Of a stretch of 64,000 nt of DNA, positions 22,281 to 33,384 are shown in pieces (the stretch's first letter is position 1; each line of letters begins with the position of its first letter). A model generated the notes under the pieces. It had not been told where the DNA came from. It saw nothing but the letters and a program-made list of their open reading frames with translations, and searched no databases. Made by a program: the position numbers and the translations under genes. The stretch is taken from the NCBI GenBank assembly GCA_037043015.1, contig CM073321.1:12098001-12162000 (forward strand), in the 5' to 3' direction. Source of the stretch: Bryum argenteum (Eukaryota; Streptophyta; Bryopsida; Bryales; Bryaceae).

Positions 22281-22991
22281 CTATAATACCAAGGTTCTCA
22301 CAATGTGAAGTTCTCACAGTGGTAAAATCCTAGTTGCGTAATCACAGGCTCTCCGGACACTCTCTTCCAGGAACTACGAACACTACAGGAGCCCGTTAGT
22401 CGTCCTCGGACTAGGGCTGAAGCTCCTGTGCGCATTGCTCTACCACAATCGGCCCCGAATGGCTTGAATGAGAGCTGCTGAAGAAGCGGAGCTGTGTCCG
22501 GAATATCCCACGACGGGCGATCGCGCAAATTGGCAGGCCTTCGCACATGAGGCGTTGAGCCGACGCTGACGCCCAAAACGCCGACGGTGGAGGCTCACCG
22601 CAGGCTTCGGGAAAACCTTGCGCCAGCCAGCGCCCAGCCAGCGCCCGTCTCTGCGGCACCCTGCCCAAACGCTGCAGCACCTGCCCCACCCACAAACAAA
22701 AAACAAAAGTGACCCATCTACTTGGGTCACTCCCACTTATCCCCACACCCCATGATCCCACCTACCCCTTGCTTTTTTATAGTATTCCCCTTCCTATTTT
22801 TTCCTCATTCCTTTGCAATTGCCATTATTCTTTGGCCTCTTCCTCATCCTCCATAACCAAATTATTTCAACAATCATCCAAAATATGCCCATAAAACAAA
22901 CATGGACACAAACATACACACATTTTCAATCTCTCTTCTACTTCCTCTTGTCTCTTCTCATTTTCTTGCTAAATTTTTCCACTCTCCTACC

Positions 22992-23896
22992 ATGGCCAAC
23001 CATTACACTTCTCTACTTCTTTCTAGCTATGAGGGGCCCCTTCCATAGACATTACTCCCATTTCTTCTCCTCCTCCCGTTTCTCAAGTTTCCGAAGATGT
23101 TCCCGTTACGCAAACTCCTCGACGTGTATGGGATACCTCCTGCGAGGAACGTTTGTTGGAATTATATGCGGAGACGTATTTCAACATTGGTCGGGGGACT
23201 TTGATACAGAAGCACTTCATAGACATCGCTGATTCTTTGAATCTTTCGCACCCGTGTTTTCTCGCGCGCAATCACAAGACTTGATCTGATAAGATACGCA
23301 AGTTGAAGGATAGACACAAGAGGATGGTTGATCGGATGGGCCAGACAGGAGCTGCTGCGGAAGGGTGGTGTCATTTCGAGAAGATAAACGAGATTATTGG
23401 AGGCACCGCCAAAGTGACTGGCATACCGGGAGGGATTGACAATGGCGTCCCGACTACGAATCAAACTGGTACGCCCGAACGCCCGGTACCTATCGATGAC
23501 GAGGACACCCCGACCCCACAGCCTCCATCGCCCCGTACTGCAGCATGCTCGAGGCCTGGAGTTTCAGGCAAGCCAAATTCCAAGCGTCGGAAGGTCGGTG
23601 TGGATTCTGCAGTTGCAGCAAATTTATTTGCTGACTATGCAAAATCCTCTGTCGATCTTGAACGCAAGAGGTTTGAGGCCCATACTCTCGCTCAGGAGCA
23701 GGCTGAGCGTTTTGAGGAGAGGCGGTTGGAGATGGAGGAGCGGAGCCGCCGCGAAGCGATCGAGATGGAAGAGCGTCGTTCCCGCGAGGCAATGGCGTCC
23801 GAAGAGCGCATCACCGATCGGTTTCTTAGCGGGCAGCTGGAAATGGCGAAGCTTTTTGCTAGTATTCTACAGGCTAGGAAGCCAGATAGCGCCTAG
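22992..23896 (+). pseudogene. Harbinger ORF1: Myb/trihelix-like DNA-binding protein, two lesions
   Basis: ATG at 22992 gives MANHYTSLLLSSYEG, then the frame is lost in a GGGGCCCC run near 23034-23041. The restored reading continues PVSQVSEDVPVTQTPRRVWD and a trihelix-like WDTSCEERLLELYAETYFNI, then KHFIDIADSLNLS, an in-frame TGA (23282-23284), SDKIRKLKDRHKRMVDRMGQ and WCHFEKINEIIGGTAKVTGI. Regularly spaced Trp and helices match the Myb/SANT-like domain of Harbinger ORF1, which binds the element's subterminal DNA and brings transposase to it. A proline linker and a long charged coiled coil (ERFEERRLEMEERSRREAIE) follow to the stop at 23896. From 23303 the frame is open, so a truncated protein is possible. 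Confidence 0.7.
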
Positions 23897-24296
23897 ATGT
23901 TTTATTTATTACTTTATACGTACTATTATGTTTGCATAGGGTTATTTATATTATCTATATAGATATATATATATATATATCATTACATATGTATTATCTT
24001 TATTATATGATTTACTTTGTATGTTTGGTATTTACCAAACAAACTATTTTACTTGGTTTTATATATATATAAGTATATTTTGTTGATAAAATTTTACTTA
24101 CATTGCATTGTGTTTGGTACTATATAATTTTACATACTAAAATCTCTTAAGCTATAATTGTATATAAAACCGAAATTTAATTTTAACTTATTTGTTATTA
24201 TAAGTATATCTAATATATGTGAGACATTTGAACAAATATCACGTATAATATGGAAATCACACAATCATATATATGTATATAAAAGATGAATACAGA
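23897..24296. other. AT-rich gap between converging Harbinger ORFs
   Basis: The sequence is strongly AT-rich with TATATA runs near 23960 and 24060. It probably holds the 3' ends of both converging transcripts. No gene is seen. Confidence 0.5.
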
Positions 24297-25643
24297 TCAG
24301 TCCTGACGAGGATGACTAGCCAACCAAGATGCAAAAATCGCATCTCTAACACGCCCACCAGCTACTCTAGCAGCATCAACGTCAATCACAGGCTGATGGC
24401 AAGGTATGTGGTTACGCTCTACATCACGAGGAAATCCATCAGCTGGTTCGGGCATCCCCTGTAGCTGGCAAAAATTGTGCAATGCACAACAAGCTAAAAT
24501 ATATAATCCTGCCCTATCTATCATAGGAGTGAACATATGCAAAATCCTCCAACGGTTCTTGAGAGAACCAAAACAGTTCTCAATCAAAACCCTAGCCACA
24601 TTCATGGAAGAATCAAACCTATTTTCGTCTATTGCTTGCGGAGTCCTCATCTTGAAGTTCTTCAGCAGGTACGGGCGCAAAGGGTAAGCTGAATCACCCA
24701 AGAGAAACGGGGCAACCTCCACGTCCCCGATACAAACAACGGGCTCCTTCAGAATAGATCCAGCAGCTAGCATCTTCCCTAGAGCAGAAGCTCTAAACGC
24801 TCCTGCATCATGTACTCCTCCAGGCTGCGTACAAGACACATCCCAGAAAAGCTTATCTGCATCACATACGCCCTGCACAACCACACTCAAAAGTCTCTTA
24901 CGGTTGTAGAAATCAGCGGCAGCGAGTGTGAGTCTGAGAGGGGGTTTAGCAGCTAGTTGGATGTGGGTCCCATCAATAACCCCACAAATCTGAGGAATGC
25001 CTGTCATCTCCGCAAACCTAGCAATAGTAGAAGCTAAGCGTGCACCACTCGGAATCTGGACGTATAAACCGAACAATTTCTCTCTATCAGAGAGAATATC
25101 ACAGACAATGACGGTGTACTTCCTGATGGTGGAAGCGCCTACGTTGTACAAATCTACCATACGCTCTGGACTAATCCCGTGTGCCAAACTATACAAAACA
25201 ATCTTCAGAATGGTACGAGGGGATAACGGACAGCGAACATAGAAAGGTGCAAAACGTAAGAAGGGGGTGATAAGAGCCACGAGCTGCTCGAAAGCAAAAA
25301 AAGTCATCCGGTAAGAAGATAAGTATTGTCTATCGAGAAACTCTGGCGATGTAAACCACACATCCCTTTCTATGATATCAGAATGTATACTCTGTCTAGG
25401 AATCTTCCACCACATCCTCTGGAGCTCCTCTATCTCACTGGGAAGTAACAAGGTTAATGCAAGTAAATCTCGCTGTAAGAGGGAACGCTCGTCAGTGAAT
25501 GGAATCGGCCTTGGGGTAATACGAAACAGGCGAAATCGAACCGGTCTAAAACGCTTCTTGGCCCTCAAGGGTCGAGGAACTGTGAAAATGATCGTCAAAA
25601 GAAACCAAATGCCGACTATCTCGGCGATTGTAGGATCCGCCAT
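24297..25643 (-). CDS. PIF/Harbinger DDE transposase, intact 448 aa
   Basis: A single uninterrupted frame encodes a Harbinger-type nuclease. The N terminus has a hydrophobic stretch (residues 9-22) and a basic region. The first catalytic Asp is D224 in ICGVIDGTHI, the second D317 in LLGDSAYPLRPYLL, and the Glu is E355 in ARVLIENCFGSLKNRWRIL. Other family marks are PGGVHDAGAFRASALG (274-289) and the closing YILACCALHNFC (381-392). Length and motif order match full-length Harbinger ORF2. The enzyme cuts and rejoins element ends with a 3-bp target duplication and needs ORF1 as DNA-binding partner. It is the only full-length open transposase in the window, in contrast to its damaged ORF1, suggesting recent activity or mobilisation in trans. 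Host HARBI1-like genes are less likely given the TE context. Confidence 0.92.
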   Translation of the reverse strand: MADPTIAEIVGIWFLLTIIFTVPRPLRAKKRFRPVRFRLFRITPRPIPFTDERSLLQRDLLALTLLLPSEIEELQRMWWKIPRQSIHSDIIERDVWFTSPEFLDRQYLSSYRMTFFAFEQLVALITPFLRFAPFYVRCPLSPRTILKIVLYSLAHGISPERMVDLYNVGASTIRKYTVIVCDILSDREKLFGLYVQIPSGARLASTIARFAEMTGIPQICGVIDGTHIQLAAKPPLRLTLAAADFYNRKRLLSVVVQGVCDADKLFWDVSCTQPGGVHDAGAFRASALGKMLAAGSILKEPVVCIGDVEVAPFLLGDSAYPLRPYLLKNFKMRTPQAIDENRFDSSMNVARVLIENCFGSLKNRWRILHMFTPMIDRAGLYILACCALHNFCQLQGMPEPADGFPRDVERNHIPCHQPVIDVDAARVAGGRVRDAIFASWLASHPRQD

Positions 25644-25794
25644 TTGCGAAAACGAAAACTATAAAAAAATAAAAACTACCTTACAAACAATATGGACGCA
25701 AAATGGACTCAAAAACAAAAAGAAGCAAAACAAAATGCCAAACCTAGAAGTAAATTGAACCCATGCATTAATTAGTAAGCAAGACTAATTCTAA

Positions 25795-26078
25795 TGGGCC
25801 CCGTTCATTAATTAAAATTTAAAATATCTACTTTGTATTTGGTATCAAAAAGTCAAAATGTAGAAGTCAAAATGATTCCAAGTACTAAGTGGCCCCATTC
25901 ATTAATCAAATTTTGAAATATCTACTTTGTATTCGGTATCAAAAAGTCAAAAAGTAGAAGTCAAAGTGATTCCAAGTACTAAGTGGCCCCATTCATTAAT
26001 CAAATTTTAAAATATCTACTTTGTATTCGGTATCAAAAAGTCAAAAAGTAGGAGTCAAAATGATTCCAAGTACTAAGT
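25795..26078. repeat. ~103-bp direct repeat, about 2.8 copies, in the Harbinger 5' region of ORF2
   Basis: Units start GGCCCCGTTCATTAATTAAA (25799), GGCCCCATTCATTAATCAAA (25901) and GGCCCCATTCATTAATCAAA (25984). Each holds ATCTACTTTGTATTCGGTAT then CAAAAAGTCAAAAAGTAG and ends near TTCCAAGTACTAAGT. They lie upstream of the transposase start, where such repeats may be binding sites for ORF1 or transposase (inference). Confidence 0.75.
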
Positions 26079-26147
26079 ACTAAGTACATAAAGACTCTCT
26101 GAGAATAAGTTTTAAAAAAAATTCAGTTTTTTTTTTTAAAAAAAAAA

Positions 26148-26480
26148 TTAAAATTTAAAAAAAAAAGCAAAGCGGGTCAGCCCTGCTGGCTGCCCGCGTC
26201 TCGCGGCGGCCAGGGGCGGCGCTTGGCTGGCCGGTCGGCACCTGGCCCAGAATAGGCTGCCAGGCGCTGCCGCCGGCGCCAGCCCCCTGCCATGTGCGAA
26301 GGCTAGGCGATTGCGGGACGGGGATCGTGGTGTTGTTGCGAGGACGACAATGTCAGTAAGGCAAAAGAGGGAGACAACAAACGGGGTGAGTGCAGAGAAT
26401 TGAACAGGAGTAAAAAGGTGAAGGAAGAAAAAGTAAAAGGGGCCCCACTCGCGGAAGGCTCCATCAAAGACATGCATCAA
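26148..26480. other. GC-rich subterminal region
   Basis: A sharp change from poly(A)-rich sequence to very GC-rich sequence (GGCGGCCAGGGGCGGCGCTT and similar) occurs at about 26170-26330. An inverted match to the left subterminal region (GCCTTCGCACATG, 22533-22545 against 26292-26304) supports its being the other flank of the Harbinger element. The open frame across it is low-complexity and not a gene. Confidence 0.5.
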
Positions 26481-26750
26481 TTACAGGCCATTATTATTAA
26501 GCGTAGATCAACAATTAATAAACAGAAGTTTCAAATTTCATGCGGAAAATTAATACTCAAAAAATCCATACATGGTCCATGTACTGGTCAACATTGAGCT
26601 AATCATCAAATTCAGACCATATGAGCCACCTCCTTTACTTACAGGTTGTAATGTACCACTTACATTCCATGTAAAAATGTACTAGAGCTATTAGGAATGT
26701 ATTAGCCCAATACTCAATTGGAGTTAATTGTAAAAGTATTAACACTTTAC

Positions 26751-29558
26751 TTACGCGTTTATCAATCTATCACGTCTTCTGAGGTCTTGCACTTCATAAG
26801 CTATATTTTGAGTCCTGCCTTGTTTGGGATTTATTATGTTAATGAACTTGTGCATAATGCATCTTACAGATCTTATACACATGTCGTCAAATGTAACAAA
26901 GAAATTGTTCTTGATCGAGTTCATTCCGGTGATTGGATCCACTTTGTCTACCTCCACCCCGTTCAGTATTTGTGAATAATTCTGGTAATAGTCAGCAGAG
27001 AAATATACTTCGATTTCCTCGTTGTGCTCATGACTAAAAATTTCTCTTATTCTTTCTTTGTACGGGGTCTCGTGTTCTTCATCATTTATTACAACCACAT
27101 CATCGCCAGCCTTATATATTGTTCGTCCCAACATACATCTTTTGTGAAGAAGTACGTGCGGTGGATGTGTGGTTTCTAATCCTCGTACACGATGCCGCAA
27201 ATAAGACCAGATAACCTGAGAAGCTTGTACATGTTTGTTGTCAGCTCTACTAATCAATATCCCCTTTCGTTTTGCTGAAATGACACATACGCAATCATGA
27301 GATGCCTGCATTAAAAACTAAAACACATCCAACGCTTTCTTCTTAGAAGTCATATGTAAACAACAATTATGATGCCATGGTGGGCATGGGAAATTGTTGT
27401 CGTGATTTTCGACAGTGCCTTCCGGAAAAAGCATCACTTCATGTACTAGTGCCAATGCCTTCTCAAAACTCTCTAATCCATCACTTTCAATCTGCACACA
27501 TATTTTCACTTTCTGAAACAATCTGCGAGCACAATATCTTATAAATTTTGCTTCCACTGATTTTTGATTTGTCTTGATATTTTGATATTTTTGGACCTCT
27601 CTCTCAAATGGAAAGCACCAGTACATATCGAGATGACCAAACCGTCTTACATCTTCCAAAAAGTGACCCGCTCCTGCTGCATATTCAAGTGGCCTTCCAT
27701 TTGGACCATCGAGCGCTTCTGAATATATACGCCACTTCTGAAAAAAGAATTGAACAAAATTTAAATCATCTTCTGTCCAACCTTCACTCCTAGTACGAAC
27801 AAATAAATAATGTCCAATATCTACAAGCAAGTGCCCAACCAAGACCCTTTCATCAGATAATGCTCCATCTAGTTTGTTTAGTATGATAGGTAGCATCCAA
27901 AGTACGCAATGTTGATATTCTTCGACAATATAACTTTCGTGGTCATCGACAATATAACTTTCGTGCTCTCCACTTGCGAACACTTTCATGAAGTTCTTTA
28001 GCACTTCGTCTCGCAGGTGGATGTCGTACTTGCAATTCATTATCCCCGTAAATGTATCTGCCGTCTGCGTTCTGTGTCGAATTCATTTTGCATCTTTTAC
28101 ATCCCCATTTTCCCGAAGATTTCAAATTTGAAATCTTACACTGTGCCGGGTGAGTAGTGAGCAACATCAATATATCTCTGATTTCTGGTGTTTCCGAGTT
28201 TCGAAGAATGTAACTAATCCGCCTATTCGGATAGTTATACTGACAACTAATACCACCTAAGAATAAGTCTTCAAGTTCTTCAACAAATGGTTGAATGAAA
28301 GCGGAAATGTTTTCTTTCATACGCTCTACTGTATACGCTTCGTGACCTCCCAATGGTATGGATAAAACCGGTAAGAGAGATATACTTGATGCAGTTCCCG
28401 CATCCAATACACTAATTTCCATTGCCCAGCAACCTCGTCTCTTCTACCCTGATACGTTGAATCCATCCCAATGCGCGCCTAGAGCTATGTTACGAGGATC
28501 CCCTCTTTCAAAAACTCTAGGCGCCTTGATAACAGTTTTACACTTCCAACATGTGAAATTATAACATCCTAATTCATTTTTCCATCGATAAAGTAGTTAT
28601 CGCATTTTGTTGGAAATCCATTATATAACATCTGACACTTATCATTTAGGCAAGTTATTGGCAATTTTCATTGGCTATGTGGATTCCAAAAATCTTGGTA
28701 TTCCCTCACCTTCTCACCATCCCAAAAGTGTTTAATTTGTTGGGGTGTTGCATTAGTAGTCAACCAATCAAGTCGATTCCGCCACATTGTCAACATTTTA
28801 TAGCATAAAGATTTTGATTCCATAATGAATGACAATTGGTTTGCAATCGGGAGGTAATCAAACGCAATCATATCGGTCCTTGCTTTTCCACAATGTGTAC
28901 AATGTATTGCACTTTATTCTTCTGCTGGGGGTAATATAACTGGCTCGTGAGAATATTCTTTGGTGCCCAAGCACATCCGCCACCGTTTTGGCTCAACCAA
29001 CCCCCATCTTTTATATAAACCAATCAATCGCTTAAAAGAAGACGGTGTTGAAGAAGGTCCTTGAAGATTGCCTGTCCAATCAATAGGCATCTTTCTTATA
29101 AGGGCGCCTAGTCCATCTTTATAATTAAAATCATTTGCGTCGTCATTTAGAATTAGGTGTCCATATAATTGTTTTAGCATGTAATTTTGCAACTCAATGG
29201 ACATTTCTTTGCTATCCCATACTTCTTGTACCTTAATTATTTTGTTTTTTAAAATCTCTTGGAAATTATGGAAACAATCGTTGATATTTTCTTCTCCTAC
29301 ATCCATTGGGACATGCAAAGATGGTTCCCCTTCAGATTCAACCGCTTCAGAGATGGGAAAATCTTCATCACTCGAAATATCAGGTTCTGCAGATGCTAGT
29401 TGTATATTTATTCGTCTTTGCAAGTTTTCTTCAATCCTTTGGTGAGCTTGTTGTGTCCTAAAATCAATCATTTTGTATCCAAGAGCAACACCACGTATAG
29501 TAAATCGTCGACATTTTGTACACTCACAGCGAACTTTTCTATTGCGATGTCTATCCAT
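26751..29558 (-). pseudogene. Tnp2/EnSpm-like transposase gene, broken
   Basis: Pieces in order on the minus strand are as follows. 29558-28914: an N-terminal CECTKCRRF finger, acidic linker, then LQNYMLKQLYGHLILNDDAN. 28871-28668: KMLTMWRNRLDWL. 28500-27943: ALGAHWDGFNVSG, then AFIQPFVEELEDLFLGGISC then ILRNSETPEIRDILMLLTTH and a CKISNLKSSGKWGCKRC region. 28040-27318: HYLFVRTRSEGWTEDDLNFV, GAGHFLEDVRRFGHLDMYWC FPFE. 27311-26751: a C-terminal GDDVVVINDEEH and FSHEHNEEIEVYF module. The DGFN and D(I/V)RRFG..YWCFPFE boxes recall Tnp2-type (CACTA) transposases and the associated DUF4218 region. At least four stops or frame breaks are present. No CACTA terminal repeats were found. Confidence 0.6.
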
Positions 29559-30185
29559 TTTCCAATTACTAGAGTAAAAGTGTAAAATGAAAGTACCTAA
29601 TGAAATTGCTAGAGGATCTAATGAGTTTCAAAAACTATAAACATTAAATGAATATAGTATATATTATACATATATGTATACTAAGAAATTTTTAATTATA
29701 GGTTATAAGTAAAAGTGAAGTGAAAATAGAGACACTGCTACAAGTTCACTTATAATAATAAAATGACAATCGGGGAAGTTTGAGATGGGGAGCTAAGGCC
29801 AAAATTTCTCTCATTCAAGCCATTTGGGGCTGATTGCTGGATACGTCCTGTAGAGAGGCTCCAAAAATAAAGAAGTAAAAGAATAATAATTTAAAATAAA
29901 GTAAATAATTGGCAATGATATATTTATACCTTTTTTGGATGTAGAAGTTTAGTTTTAAATAACGCAAGGACTTTAACAAAATAAAATTTTTAAAAAAATA
30001 AAAAAAATAATAAACAATTAAATTCTTAACCCGAGAACAACTACGGCCACCAACATGGCCTTTTGCTATTTTGGGCAACTTCGATGAATGGCCTTTAAAT
30101 ACATATTTTTGCTTTCCATTGGTCAATCCTCTTCGTTGGGATTTGCTCTGTAAACGTAAATTCTAGTTTGAAAATAAGATGAAGA
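29559..30185. other. AT-rich gap with inverted copy of the Harbinger terminus
   Basis: CTCTCATTCAAGCCATTTGG GGC at 29808-29830 is the reverse complement of the Harbinger left end at 22451-22474 with one mismatch. The rest is AT-rich and shows nothing else. Confidence 0.6.
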
Positions 30186-30188
30186 ATA

Positions 30189-30242
<54 letters not shown>
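30186..30242. repeat. (TA)n then (GA)n microsatellite
   Basis: TATATGTATATATATATATA continues into a pure AGAG run ending near 30242, next to the 5S-like sequence. Confidence 0.9.
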
Positions 30243-30243
<1 letters not shown>

Positions 30244-30362
30244 TTTTGAGTTTTAAGGAAAGTAAGGGGTCAGAGTAGTTAAAGAAGGCAATCGGAGGCC
30301 ATTTAAATTGAAGCTCTAAAATTATTTCCGGGTCATGTACATTTTAGCCGCCTATAATGAAT

Positions 30363-30481
30363 GTGATGCGGTCATACCAAGGCTAATACAGCAGATCCCA
30401 GCAGAACAATGGAGTTAAGCGCCTTTGGGCTGAAATGGTATTCGGATGGGTGACCTCCCGGGAAGTCCCGGCTCGACTCGA
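30363..30481 (+). pseudogene. 5S rRNA-like sequence (pseudogene or 5S-derived SINE head)
   Basis: Recognisable 5S landmarks in order are GCGGTCATACCAAGGCTAAT, CAGATCCCAGCAGAAC, the internal promoter GGAGTTAAGCGCCTTTGGGC and the C box GGATGGGTGACCTCCCGGGA AGTC. The length to the expected end is about 119 bases, as for a full 5S. The 3' end GGCTCGACTCGAGC does not pair with the 5' end GTGATGCGG, so helix I is lost. There is no T-run terminator right after it and no tandem 5S array. It is either a lone pseudogene or the 5' head of a 5S-derived SINE. Confidence 0.85.
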
Positions 30482-30729
30482 GCTAAAATGTAATCTCTCA
30501 AAATCATGCAAAAAATATTGAACAAATTTAAATAAGAAGTTGGTGCATGGGTGACGATAAAAAATTGGGGAAAAAATATTCTTGTGTACTTCATACCCTT
30601 TACAAGCCATGGAAATAATCCTAGTGCCAACAAAAATACGTCATCATTATAAAAAAAATATTATGGTTTCACTAGGACTCCTTGGAGTTTTGAACAAGGG
30701 GGTGAGGGCCTTTGTATAGGAAATGAAGG

Positions 30730-32690
30730 GGTTGAAATTTTTTTTGAAGTTTTACTAGGTGATTGGTACCCCATAAAAAATATAGATTGTGTTTTGGAAG
30801 GATGGAGGAAATAAAAATACTTTCTAATAAGTACATAAGTTTAATTAGACTTATCAAAGTGGAGGGCGCATGTAGATGTATTTTATAAAATTAATGTAAA
30901 GTGGTTTTTATATTTTAAGTAGCTAATAAGAACCCTATAAAAATTATGGAATCATCAAAATAATTTTAGAAAAATCGGAACTATTTTTTCCGAATTACTT
31001 TAGATTGCGTCTACCAACTAGAACTTTGAACAATTGGTAGAAAATATAAAGACGGTGAGTATATAAATATTTTTAAATCTTATATTAGCTAATTATGACC
31101 TTATAAAAAATTACGGTGATATTTATAAATTTGTGAGAAAGACGCATCTAGATGCTATGATTTTCTTGCAAAAGTTTTAGCACATTGGAACTTTGAATAA
31201 TAGGGGTAAAGTAAATAAAATGCGGAAAGAAAAGATTTGTGTTGTTGGACTAGTTAGCTAATAAGAACCTTATAAGAATGATGGGATCATAAAATAAATC
31301 AAAGGGATAACGCATCTACGTGTCATCATTTACATGGACCCTCCATAAATTTGAATAACGGGGTGAGTAAGAAAATGATGGAAAGAAGGTGATTTTGATA
31401 TCGAAAGTAGCTAAATAGGACCATATGAATGTGGTGGAAGTGTTATAAATACCATAGGACAAATGGAACTATGTGTAAAAAAATTCGAGAGAATTCAATA
31501 ACTCGGCAGAAACTGAAGTAGGAGGGAGTGCAAATATATGGGCAAAAAGGGAGGGAGAGTGTTTTTTGAAGCTTTGGTAGGTAATTCATGTCATACAAAA
31601 ATTATGATGAAAATCTTAGGACCACGAGAGCAAGGGAAGTATTTTTCTCAAATTACTTAAGATTAATTATATTCATGAAAGTAGGGGGTGTATGCAAATG
31701 TATTAGAAATTAACGTGGTGGAGGTGGTTTTTAGGTTTATAGTAGCCAATAAAGACCCTATAAATTTTTTGGAATCATCCAAAAAATTATTGGAAGACCG
31801 GAGCTATTTTTCCCGAATTACTATAAAGTGGCGAAAGTGACTAGAACTTTGAATAGTAGAGGAAATTTAGATAAGAAGGGAGAAAAAATACTTTTAAATC
31901 TTGGAATAGCTAATATGTATCTTATGAACATGATGGAATCATTAAAAAAATCAAAGGAGTAACGGAAATATAAGGTCAACTTGACTTGCAAGTATTTTGA
32001 ACCACCGGAACTTTGAAAATAAGAAAAAAATAGATATAAGGAGGAGTGACATGATTTTAAAATTTGGAGTAGATAATAAGGACCCTATAAAAATTATGGA
32101 ATCATAAAAAAATCACAAGAAAACCGCATCTACATGTCATGATTTACTCAACCCTTTAGATTTTTATATAAGAGTGCAAACAAGCAAGTAGGTGGGTGAA
32201 GATCGTCTTACAATCATTTATAGCTAACTATGATGCTATGAATGTGATGGAAGTGCTAAGAGTACCATAGGAACATGGGAACTATGCTCAAATAATTAAT
32301 CAAGGATATCACAATCCGGTAAGATTGGAAGCCGAGAGGCATGTGCAAATGTATGAGCTAGAAAGGTGGGAGAGTGATGTCTACATTTTTTATAAGAAAG
32401 TCGGAGCTATTTTTCCCAAATTAGTTTAGAATGGTTGAAGCGACCATAACTTTGAAAAACAGAGGGAAAATAGTTAATAGGGAGAAAAAATAATTTTAAA
32501 TCTTTGACTTGCTAATAAGCAACTTATGAACATGATGGAACAATAATAAAAATTGTATGAGTGACGGATCCATATGGTGGATTTTGGTTGCAAGTATTTA
32601 GAACCAACGAAACTTTGAAAAATATGAGAAAAATAGGTAAAAGGAAGAAGTGGAAGATTTTAACACTTAGACTACCTAATAATGACCCTA
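30730..32690. repeat. Diverged satellite, ~165-bp unit, about 12 copies
   Basis: A unit marked by TAGCTAATAAGAACCCTATAAAAATTATGGAATC recurs with changes near 30905, 31085, 31252, 31402, 31580, 31737, 31903, 32073, 32214, 32503 and 32662 (for example TAGCTAATTATGACCTTATA, TAGATAATAAGGACCCTATA). Between marks are shared blocks such as AACTTTGAA, GGAACTATTTTT(T)CCGAATTA and TCATCTACATGTCATGATT. Units are 150-180 bp, close to nucleosome repeat length, and well diverged, so the array is old. No coding content. Confidence 0.75.
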
Positions 32691-33003
32691 TGAAAAAAAA
32701 TCTAATAACCTTCTAGAATTGGTCCATATAGAGGACTTTTTACATTTCATTTTTAAAATCTATCTTTGGTGCCAATTCTTTCTTGGGCACCCCATGTTTC
32801 TTTTTCCCGCCACTCGCTACGTCTTTTTATCCTTAAATTTCTTTTCACTTCTTGCTTCTCCTTTCACGCCGCTTCCACAGTCAAGATTTATGTATAATAA
32901 ATTAATTGAATAAGTTTTTGAGTCACAAAGAGTTCGTATAAGGCGTGGATATGTTAATAAGGAATGTGAATTGAAGAATAAACTAAAAATAGAAATGATT
33001 AAA
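32691..33003. other. No feature seen
   Basis: AT-rich sequence; a short plus-strand frame of hydrophobic residues (32719-32913) has no family resemblance. Confidence 0.4.
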
Positions 33004-33352
33004 GTGTGAAAGGGGTTTGGATACTATCGAGAGTTTAGATTTTCAAACTTTGTTTGAAATTTCAGTGTGAAAACGGGTCACGATATTAGCGGAGTGAGGA
33101 AAACAAAAAAAAAAAAACTCCAAAAATGTATTTTGGGACAGTAACGGAAGTTTACATTTTCAAAAAAAGCGCGAAAAATGCAGTGTGAACCCGGTTGTGG
33201 GGTCTATCGGGAGTTTAAATTTTTTTTAAAATAAATCGAAACCGGTGTGAAACCGGTTCTACTCTCTGTCGGGAGTTTAGATTATTAAAAAAAATTAAAC
33301 ATCCGGTGTGAAACCGGTTTCAGCTGCCAATATAGAAAACAGTGTGAAAGGG
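33004..33352. repeat. GTGTGAAACCGGTT tandem repeat, five units
   Basis: GTGTGAAAGGGGTTTGGATA at about 33006, then GTGTGAAAACGGGTC (33066), GTGTGAACCCGGTTGTG (33183), GTGTGAAACCGGTTCTAC (33245) and GTGTGAAACCGGTTTCAG (33306), each followed by (T)ATCGGGAGTTTAGATT-type sequence. Units are about 60 bp apart from one longer unit. It lies just inside the right border of the ~20-kb insertion. Confidence 0.75.
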
Positions 33353-33384
33353 GGACGTAGTGGATAAAGTCATAAATTTGCCCC

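Larger units (their letters stand above)
22451..26400. mobile_element. PIF/Harbinger element (left end defined; right end uncertain)
   Basis: The left end GGCCCCGAATGGCTTGAATG AGAG (22451-22474) is followed by a GC-rich subterminal region; an inverted GGCCTTCGCACATG-type match at 26292-26304 marks the other GC-rich subterminal region. Inside are ORF1 (+, DNA-binding) and ORF2 (-, transposase), converging. The exact mirror of the terminal sequence is at 29808-29830, beyond the Tnp2-type gene. So either the element extends to 29830 with another transposon nested near its right end, or that mirror belongs to a different copy. I cannot see a TAA/TTA duplication. Confidence 0.65.

Noticed and set aside
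26148-26480. 110-aa minus-strand frame in GC-rich DNA
   Set aside because: Low-complexity Ala/Pro/Arg reading over a subterminal repeat; no family resemblance.
26751-29830. A CACTA element defined by CACTA/CACTG terminal repeats
   Set aside because: CACTG occurs near 29731 but no inverted partner was found on the other side, so ends were left undefined.
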